A stretch of DNA of 15,497 nucleotides, taken from NCBI GenBank assembly GCA_001598975.1, contig BBXU01000463.1:1-15497 (forward strand). The letters run 5' to 3'. Shown here piece after piece: positions 9,167 through 15,497 of this stretch (within the stretch, counting starts at the first letter, position 1; each line of letters starts with the position of its first letter). Both the position numbers and the translations under genes were made by a program. The notes under the pieces were generated by a model that saw only the letters and a list, made by a program, of their open reading frames with translations, ran no database searches and was not told where the DNA came from. The DNA is from Parachlorella kessleri. Its lineage: Eukaryota; Chlorophyta; Trebouxiophyceae; Chlorellales; Chlorellaceae.

Positions 9167-10751
9167 GTGGTTCCCACTGCTTGATGCTGCGCCACTTTGG
9201 AAAGTACCATTGTTGTCATCTGCTGCTTGGGAAGCCTGCAGGCTCACACTCGGGCCAGTGCTTACTATGTTTTAGCAGTTGCAGGCGCCCACCAGATATG
9301 GGAGGCAACAAGAACGGAGGTCACGCAGGTGGTCTCCACCATTTTATATTTAATACTGGAAGCAGCAGCCTTTCCTCACCTTCGAAGCAGTGGTACAGCC
9401 GGCCTCGACAGGCTTACAATCTCCCTGCTGATGGGTACTGCTGCGGGGTTCGGTACTGCCGTGGTGTAGCCTAGTGTTGGAGGGTACAGCCTGCTCGGCC
9501 TCAGCAGGCCTCCGTTCAACGTTGGGAGAGACAGCCTGGACCCGTGATCGCCAACGACAGGGTGTGCGATGGTGAGCAGGCGTCAACACAAGCTTCCCAG
9601 CCCCGTGCAGCCAAGGAGTGATCATCGTCCAGGGGTTGTCAAGAATATAGACATAGCATAGGTCTTGGGTTGCTGGATTGCACCCCATGAGAACCCTCTA
9701 ACCTCACGTCCTGCGCGCCAACTGAGCGTGCTGGGGTTGCAGCGTGCTGACCTGGCAACTTTATGCTTGGATGACAGCCTATGCTTGGGTGAAAGTCTTT
9801 GCTAAGCTTGCATCCCACATCTGACGCCTGAACCTGGATGCAAGTTATGATCACTTAGACTTCGCCTAACGCAAATGTGTTAGCTATGGCTTACACTAAC
9901 AACCGAGCTTGGCAAACCAGAGGACCTGGAGTGGTGGTTTGACCAACCTCAAAGGCCAATACGCATTGGCACCTCTCACAGGGATAACAACGATAACTCA
10001 TGACTCAGGGAAGCCATCACAACCAGTCAACTTGTAAGCACCCTGCCACTTGCATTGCTCTGCGATGCAACCAAGATCACAAACAACGACACAAACTAGC
10101 AAGCAACTAAGCCTCACCTACCTAACGACTCAACACAGTGCCAAGGAGACAGGGAGGATATGGCGAAAGAACAGCAGGAAGGTGTTTGGTGAACGAGCAC
10201 CGTGTCGATGAGATGGCAGGCCAGACAGCCCCAAACTGAGCTCCCCCAAGCGACACCAGCACACTAACTCAACCAAGCACCTCTTGAACTACTCCTGTAC
10301 CACTGCTGGGACAACCCTCGCGGGTGCCACCTGTGGCCTGCCAGCACATTTAAAAACACTTGGCGTCAAGTAGCCAAGCCGTGCCTCGCCCCGCTGCTTC
10401 CATGCCAGGTGAGCAGCTTCAGCTGATGGCCTTCATACAAGTGCGGGTGGAGCCCTTACTCTTCAGCCCACACCAATACTTTCCCCCATCAAATTCCCAA
10501 GACCTGCTCCACCTCATCTCGCACCACAGGCTAAGGTATCACGACGAACTTCCGGCGGCACTGCTTGGTGCTGTTATGCAGCTCCCTGCACTGCTACGGC
10601 CAGGACAGCATCCTCATACACACATCCCCCCCACCCCCCCCCGTCATCTCCACCAGCGCGCGGTCACAGCCCAAGTGGCAAAGAATAGTCCTCTCTATCA
10701 GAACTTCAAAGACCTGCACACACGAGGCTCTCACACTTTGCCCTTCAGCAG
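9167..10751. other. Long stretch without a supportable gene
   Basis: About 1.6 kb between the start of the small membrane-protein gene and the stop of the coiled-coil gene, both on the minus strand. It should contain the promoter and leader of the former and the 3' end of the latter. One splice-bounded minus-strand segment (9440-9380, CAG acceptor and GTGAGG donor) could be a 5' leader exon of the small gene. A minus-strand TGTAA at 9895-9891 could end the upstream transcript, but it is far (about 860 bases) from that stop. The 9850-10300 part looks less GC-rich. I see no RNA gene or mobile element here. Confidence 0.35.
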
Positions 10752-12795
10752 CTAATAACCCAGCATCAGATTGGCCGCCCGGTGAGGAATGAGCTGCATA
10801 TCAGAGATGCCAAAGTGCAATAGGAAGTTATCTGGGTTGAGCCTTCACACGACACCTGACCCCACCCACATCTCCACCCCTTGTTCCCGTGTGGGCTGCA
10901 TGCAAGGACGGCCTTACGGGAAGGTTGCCGCTCACCAAACGCAGAGAGAGTTGCTTCTTGGGCCAAGCAGGCCGCAACCCCGGCTGCAAGCTGCCTCTGC
11001 TGCTCTGCCAGTTGTGCCTCCTTGGCCCTTGCAGCTGCTTCCCGCTGCCGAACCTATGCCCAGGCATGCTCCAACTCCACAGACTCTTGTTCAAACTGCT
11101 GCACGCTTGCCATCAGCAGCTGTTTGCTTCGCTCGTTGTCCTGCTCTTTTGCCACCAGCAGCTGTTCCCTGCGCTGCATGTCCTGCTCAAACCGCCGCTT
11201 CCTCGCCTCAAGACGCTGCTCCCCCTTATGAAGCAGGATCAGCACAGCATCCAGAAGGGTCCAGCCCCTGGCAAGCCGCGCGCGTTCTGCTTCAATCCCA
11301 TGCGACGAGACTTCCTGCTGCTGCTGCTGCTGCTGCTGTTCCTGTTCCTGCTGCTGAAGCTCCCCAAGGCCGGTTTGCACTGTGTTACGACGTGCAGTCG
11401 CACTAAGCAACTCCACATCAACCGGCTCCCGCTTGGCTGCTGCCCACTTTGCCTCTGCCGCAGCAGCACGCTGCTCTTCCGCTGCTTCCTTATCATATGC
11501 TTCAATTTGCGCTTTCAGTCGCAGCCACACTGCGTGTTGACGCTGCAACTCGGCGTCGGCATATGTTTGTGCGCCCTCAATGCCCAGCTCCATAAGCTGA
11601 CTCCTAAACTCTGCCAAGTCGTTGGGGACATTCTCCGCCCGCTGGATAGCTTCTGCGATAATGTCAATGATTGCAGGGCTGAGGCGAGTTGATGACTGCT
11701 GTGCTGCCTCCATCTGAGGTATTGCACCTGCCAGCCGCCGCTCTGCACGCCAGGCTTCAGGGTTACGCCGTGGCCAACCTTGGTGCTCCTACTGCCTCTG
11801 CGCCTCCCCTCTTGTTTGTACTGGATGTCTCCTTACCCCTCAGATATACCTGCTCAGCCCTCTTGTGTGCCTGCAAGATAGAGAGTGTCCAAGTAGGTCG
11901 TTTCGACTGACCAGGGTGGTGACATGTGAACAAGTCGGCATACAACTGAAACTTCACGTTTCATAGGGACTCGTATTGGGCCGGTTTAAGGGTGGGCAGG
12001 TACAGCGAACAGAGAGTGAGTGGCGAACTGTACTGACAGAGCTGGATGCAAAGCTGAATGCTCCTGCGTCTTGCCTGAGTAATGCTGATCCTCAGCTGTC
12101 AGCTTCCTAGGCTGCTCAGCATCAGAACTGGGGGCGTTTCCTCTCCGTTCCCCAGAGCACCTGGACAGTGTTTCGGAAATAGCAGTCTCCAGGTGACCTG
12201 GAACTACCGTACTGGCTGAGCAACTCCCACCACCAAAAGCTAATAACAGGGTTTGATAGAAGTGCTTATCAAGCACTGCTTAATCAACTCCGAAAAGGCC
12301 CGGTCGAAGAAATGGGAAGCGGGAAGTGCCACCTGGCCTGCCAGGCTGGCCTCCATTTGAAAACATTAGAGAGGACTCCGCTACATGCTGGGTTCACAGC
12401 CTCACCATGCAGGCTAGGGTGCGCATTCCCATTTTCGGCGGGATTAATAGTGAACAGCCTCTGCAAAGCTGGCACATGCATGCATGTGCACAAGACAGTC
12501 ATGAAGGTACGGGTTCCTGACACGCAATGGTTCTGTAGGCCCCTTAAAAGTTGTTGATGGTGCAGGTGGTCCATACCAGATATAATAGTTGGGGCACACT
12601 GCACTGGCAACAGCGTACTGCCCTTGTGCTCTTAGCCTTGCAGAGGCTGAACACCCAACATATAGCGGGACGTACCTGTGGCGGTTGCTGTTGGTCTTGC
12701 AGAGGCTGTACATTCAGCGTACTGCTAGGCGTACCACCGGCAAGTTGCTGGTCTTGCCTGAGCTGGAATTGATCCAAGTAAATGTGGCCATGCAT
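10752..12795 (-). CDS. Gln-rich coiled-coil protein, unrecognised, frame interrupted by one TAG
   Basis: Not recognised. Proposed exons, in order: 12795-12676, 12598-12406, 12215-12034, 11870-11837, 11742-10936, 10831-10752. All phases match, giving 472 codons including the final TAG. The large exon is the strong part: it is helical and charged (AIIDIIAEAIQRAENVP; AERARLARGW; EARKRRFEQDMQRREQLL) with a run of eight Gln, typical of a long coiled coil. An in-frame TAG at 11056-11054 (codon 406) breaks it. Downstream, the same frame stays coiled-coil-like (VRQREAAARAKEAQLAEQQ), reaches a TTTG/GTGAGC donor, and joins in phase to a last exon reading NFLLHFGISDMQLIPHRAAN. The region after TAG is therefore, or recently was, coding. 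If the TAG is real and read as stop, the product is 405 residues. The two exons above 12400 are tentative, and translation could instead begin at the ATG at 11713. A nucleus or cytoskeleton role is only a guess. Confidence 0.5.
11315..11338 (-). repeat. (CAG)8 coding repeat, polyglutamine
   Basis: Eight perfect CTG units on the plus strand encode eight consecutive Gln on the minus strand within the large exon of the coiled-coil gene. The in-frame trinucleotide repeat supports the chosen reading frame. Confidence 0.85.
12614..12775. repeat. Three degenerate tandem repeat units of about 57-59 bp
   Basis: CGTAC blocks recur at 12614, 12671 and 12730. CTTGCAGAGGCTG recurs at 12637 and 12696 (offset 59), with a weaker third copy (CTTGCCTGAGCTGG) further on. 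The array overlaps the first proposed exon and intron of the coiled-coil gene. Unit lengths that are not multiples of three weaken the coding claim there. Confidence 0.5.
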
Positions 12796-13250
12796 GGTCC
12801 ATATGGTGAGCTGCGAGCTTATGGCCCTTCGCTACTAGGCAGGAGGGCAAATGCTGCGCTGCACTCTCCACTGACCGTGCCATCCGTGACATCAGTGACC
12901 CAGTTAGAACAAACTCATTGCTTGATACAAGACTGTGCATTCCACCTGGCTGGACCAAAAAACGCAACACCAAGGAAAATGTCGCACTGCCCCCAGCAAC
13001 TATCCTACATGGCCACTAAGCCCAGTGCTTGTATTCACTGCGGAAGTAGACAGACCAGACCACCTTGTCACGGCACATTCATCAACGGATACAATGCCAC
13101 AAGCAACCTTCAATTTCACATATACAGGCTACCAGCCCCAAGCCTCTACTGCCCAGACACAACCAAACAGCCACCAGCAAAAGTCGGGCCGGCGGTCGGT
13201 TAGCACGCAACACCAGGCCCAAACCCCAGCGCTGCTGCTTTGCTGCTGCC
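12796..13250. other. Gap between sucrose synthase stop and the coiled-coil gene
   Basis: About 450 bases on the minus-strand path between two tandem genes. It should contain the sucrose synthase 3' UTR and the next gene's promoter. I find no TGTAA on the minus strand here, so the poly(A) signal is a variant or lies elsewhere. A minus-strand open stretch around 12973-12830 looks weakly coding (starting MHSLVSSNEFVLTG) but has no fitting donor. Confidence 0.35.
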
Positions 13251-15295
13251 TCACTGCGCCCCGAACCCAACCTGCTTAGTGACGTCCACCGGTGAGGCGG
13301 GGGCAGCAGCCTCATCTTCCGCAGTCACTTGCGGGACCTAAAAAACAAAGGGGTGTGGGAGGCATCACAGTGCCATCAATGAAGGCCAGAGCGGCCCGAG
13401 AGAACCAAGGTAGGCTTGCAAGGGGATATCGGTGCATAAATTAAGCCATACAGGTATATCACTGCGGGAGTACACAAAAGGGGTGAGGAAAACCAGGGCC
13501 AATACACCCCCCCCCGGGCCCTCCCATGGGCGAGGGGGCGGGCGGGCGCTGCGCGCTAGGCGACTGGAATCCCGCGAAGCACACGGCCTGCCCTCGTGCA
13601 TTTGTCGAGGGCTGCTGCGCATGCTTTGAGGGCCTTCCAGGCTCCCAGCAGGCAGGCATCAGCTCTTTCATGTGCTGCGCGGCCACAACCACTAACAGCT
13701 GGAGGCAGACAGCAGGCTGCGGCTACTTGGGCGCCGCAACCACGCTGGCAGTTTACTCTGTCTCGGCTGTAACCTCAGGCACCTGCTCCCGCATGGATGC
13801 ACACACACGCCACACTCACTGATGCAGAAGGGGCCAGGCCGGCATGTCAAGGGCGGCTAGCAAGGGGCCACACAGGCGTGCAAGACTTCCAGCGGATGCC
13901 TACCCACAAGTGCAAGCAAGCTAGCCGGTTACAGGAACAGAAAGAATACATGGTGAGAGCTTACCTGGGCCATGTGCTCGCGCAGCAGCAGGATGTAGAA
14001 CATCTCCAGATATCTGCAAGGGACACAGCACAGCGTGCGCAGCAGTGCAGCCACGTCAGCAGGCAGGCAGGAGCATGAACAGCTCGGGGGCAGCGCGCGG
14101 TTGGGGGACAGCCCATCATGCACGACAGCGGTGAAGTTAGCCGCCAGCTTTAGTGCACTGCAAGCTTGCGTTGTACAGAGCCCGCGCGCCACACACTTGC
14201 TGCCAAGGGGAACCAGATACACGTGGCCAGGCGCAGGCAGACGTGGACACCAGGAAGGCAATGCCTTGTGTTTGGGGGCAAACCGTACAGGCAGGGACAC
14301 CCGCGCAGGGCTCACCGCTTGGTCTCGCGGCGGTCCAGGTTGCTCACGTACTTCCTGCGGTGTGGGCAGCAGTACCAGCCACGTCACCAGGCGGTACAGC
14401 CGCCATACCAGCGATGCACCAACCGCAGCTGGCAGCTCAGCACGCCATGGGTCGCTCTCAGCGGAGCAGTAGGCGGGAGCAGTACACCGGCAAGGAAGAG
14501 CACCAGGATGTTGCCTTGCGAGAGGCTGTCAGACACTCCGACAGCATTCCCTGGATGATGATGACTCGCAGGCTGGTCAAGGGTGACTACAGGCCTGCAG
14601 CAGGCTAGTCACCTGCCTGGCTGCCAAAGCCTCACCCCCACTCACCAGAAGGTGTAGATCTGGGAGAGGGTGACCAGGCGGTTGGCGTAGATCTCCCAGG
14701 TGTACCTGCACCCAGTGCCAACAGCATAGCGCGGTCAGCGTGCTCTCAGCATCATGCTTATAACTTGGGGATGGCTGATCCTCCAGCACAGCACAGCACA
14801 GCACTAGCTGAACAACCAGGTGCCTTGGCAGTCTGGCTGGATTGTCAGCCGCACTGCCAGGGTCACGCAGCAGAAGACTCCCTGTGTGCTTTCTTCTCCC
14901 TCTTAAGGTGGGAAATTCACACAGACCTGCCTTTGCCTCCAGCAAGTGTTTTGCTTATTTCCCGCTCAACACCGTGTCAAGAGTCCACTGAAATGACGGC
15001 GACCTTCATGTACGCACCTGAATGCGTCCCTCAAGCGCACAATCCCCCCCATCCTGCCACGCCTGCTGTGGATGCACGACTTCAATCACAGGTGCGGGCA
15101 TGCGCACACAACACCGTCCCCTCCCACAAAGCAAGTTCTTCAGCCCTTTCAGCCGCAACACCCACCTGCTGTAGATGCGCTCCATGGACGCCTTGGAGAT
15201 CTTGTCCCAGTAGGCCGGCTCCTTGGCGCTGCGCTCAAAGAAGTCGGCCATGATGTCGGCTGACACGTCGCCGTGGTAGGGGTCGATGTGGAAGC
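13251..15295 (-). CDS. SUS: Sucrose synthase, C-terminal five exons (5' part beyond right edge)
   Basis: Exons 15295-15166, 14705-14646, 14354-14316, 14013-13965 and 13337-13251 (TGA) join in phase to the last 121 residues. The series GFHIDPYHGD, ADFFERSAKEPAYWDKIS, YTWEIYANRLVTLSQIYTFW, KYVSNLDRRETKR and YLEMFYILLLREHMAQ is colinear with the end of plant sucrose synthase. That is a GT-B, GT4-family glycosyltransferase, normally about 800 residues, catalysing sucrose + UDP = fructose + UDP-glucose, usually in the cytosol. Only the last part of the C-terminal Rossmann domain and its closing helices are in the window; the N-terminal regulatory and phosphorylation regions are not. After MAQVPQ there is a 25-odd-residue Ala/Pro/Glu-rich tail. 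The first visible exon starts in phase 1, so the preceding exon lies beyond 15497. Two mini-exons (39 and 49 nt) are easily missed by gene finders. Sucrose-phosphate synthase is excluded by the YTW...FWKYVSNLDRRET signature. Confidence 0.92.
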
Positions 15296-15485
15296 CTGCG
15301 GCGGCGGGAAGCAGCGACACAGGGATGCTAGGGAGAAAAGCCGACAAAAGATAAACGTGCCCCCATGAGTGTGTGTGGCAACACAGCACAGCCCGTGCAA
15401 GTGAAGAATGCTGTGCAGATGGGTAGATGCAACAGAACTTGCCCCAACGGGTTGTTGTAGCAGGAATCAACCTGACGCCTGGCGT

Positions 15486-15497
15486 CCCCCCCCCCCC
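15486..15497. repeat. Poly-C run at the right edge
   Basis: At least twelve C residues end the window, inside an intron of sucrose synthase. The homopolymer may mark an assembly break rather than a biological boundary. Confidence 0.8.

Noticed and set aside
9197..9469. Plus-strand hydrophobic open frame that looks like a small membrane protein
   Set aside because: It begins at TTG, not ATG, has no splice or upstream support, and overlaps the first exon and leader of the small minus-strand gene.
9870..9906. TGTTAG ... CTAACA inverted repeat as an RNA gene or att site
   Set aside because: Only six base pairs with a 12-base loop and no flanking features; expected by chance.
10360..10755. Plus-strand 131-codon open frame
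   Set aside because: Codon choice and residue composition look random, and no start or splice context supports it.
11054..11056. Reassigned genetic code (TAG = Gln), as in some ulvophyte algae
   Set aside because: NUP50, sucrose synthase and the left gene read cleanly without internal TAG, and TAG is used as an apparent stop in the small gene. One TAG in one gene is better explained by mutation or error.
10889..11692. Plus-strand 267-codon open frame, Leu/Cys-rich
   Set aside because: It is the antisense shadow of the coiled-coil exon; CTG repeats read as poly-Leu. The minus strand has the natural composition and splice signals.
12589..13203. Plus-strand 204-codon open frame
   Set aside because: No splice context, no recognisable motif, and it overlaps a better supported minus-strand exon. 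It runs antisense to the 3' region of sucrose synthase.
1..15497. CRISPR array, integrated virus or transposon
   Set aside because: No regularly spaced identical repeats, no terminal inverted or long terminal repeats with a transposase or reverse transcriptase frame, and no viral motif were seen on either strand.

Overview
The window looks like nuclear DNA of a green alga. It is GC-rich, with G/C-ending codons, short in-phase GT..AG introns of roughly 100-460 bases, Ala/Gly/Gln-rich proteins, CAG/CTG and AGG microsatellites, and TGTAA motifs (the usual chlorophyte poly(A) signal) downstream of two genes. A plant-type NUP50 and a plant-type sucrose synthase tail put it in the green lineage. 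I lean to Chlorophyta, perhaps Trebouxiophyceae, but cannot name a genus. There is no bacterial operon, CRISPR array, rRNA, tRNA or recognisable transposon.

Layout, left to right. (1) 73-3167, minus strand: an unrecognised multi-exon gene starting at an ATG at 3167 and running off the left edge; eight exons join in phase to about 723 codons. (2) 3168-3636: a short divergent intergenic stretch with a perfect 16-bp palindrome and a perfect 8-bp-arm inverted repeat. (3) 3637-6920, plus strand: a complete seven-exon gene for a 495-residue nucleoporin of the NUP50 family, with a plant-like N-terminal motif, NPFAG motifs, an FG region and a C-terminal Ran-binding domain. (4) 7958-9166, minus strand: a small three-exon gene for an unrecognised protein with two predicted membrane segments and a coiled coil, convergent with NUP50. 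(5) 9167-10751: mostly non-coding by my reading. (6) 10752-12795, minus strand: an unrecognised Gln-rich coiled-coil gene whose reading frame is broken by one TAG but continues in frame and in splice phase beyond it. (7) 13251-15295, minus strand: the last five exons of sucrose synthase; the rest lies beyond the right edge.

The genes have no evident shared pathway: NUP50 acts in nucleocytoplasmic transport, sucrose synthase in sucrose/UDP-glucose interconversion, and the other three have no recognisable family. The only structural link is the head-to-head pair of the left gene and NUP50, which could share a promoter. The most notable observations are the nonsense-interrupted coiled-coil gene, the two-membrane-segment protein whose last intron ends in a compound microsatellite, the sucrose synthase in an apparently chlorophyte genome, and the palindromes in the divergent promoter.
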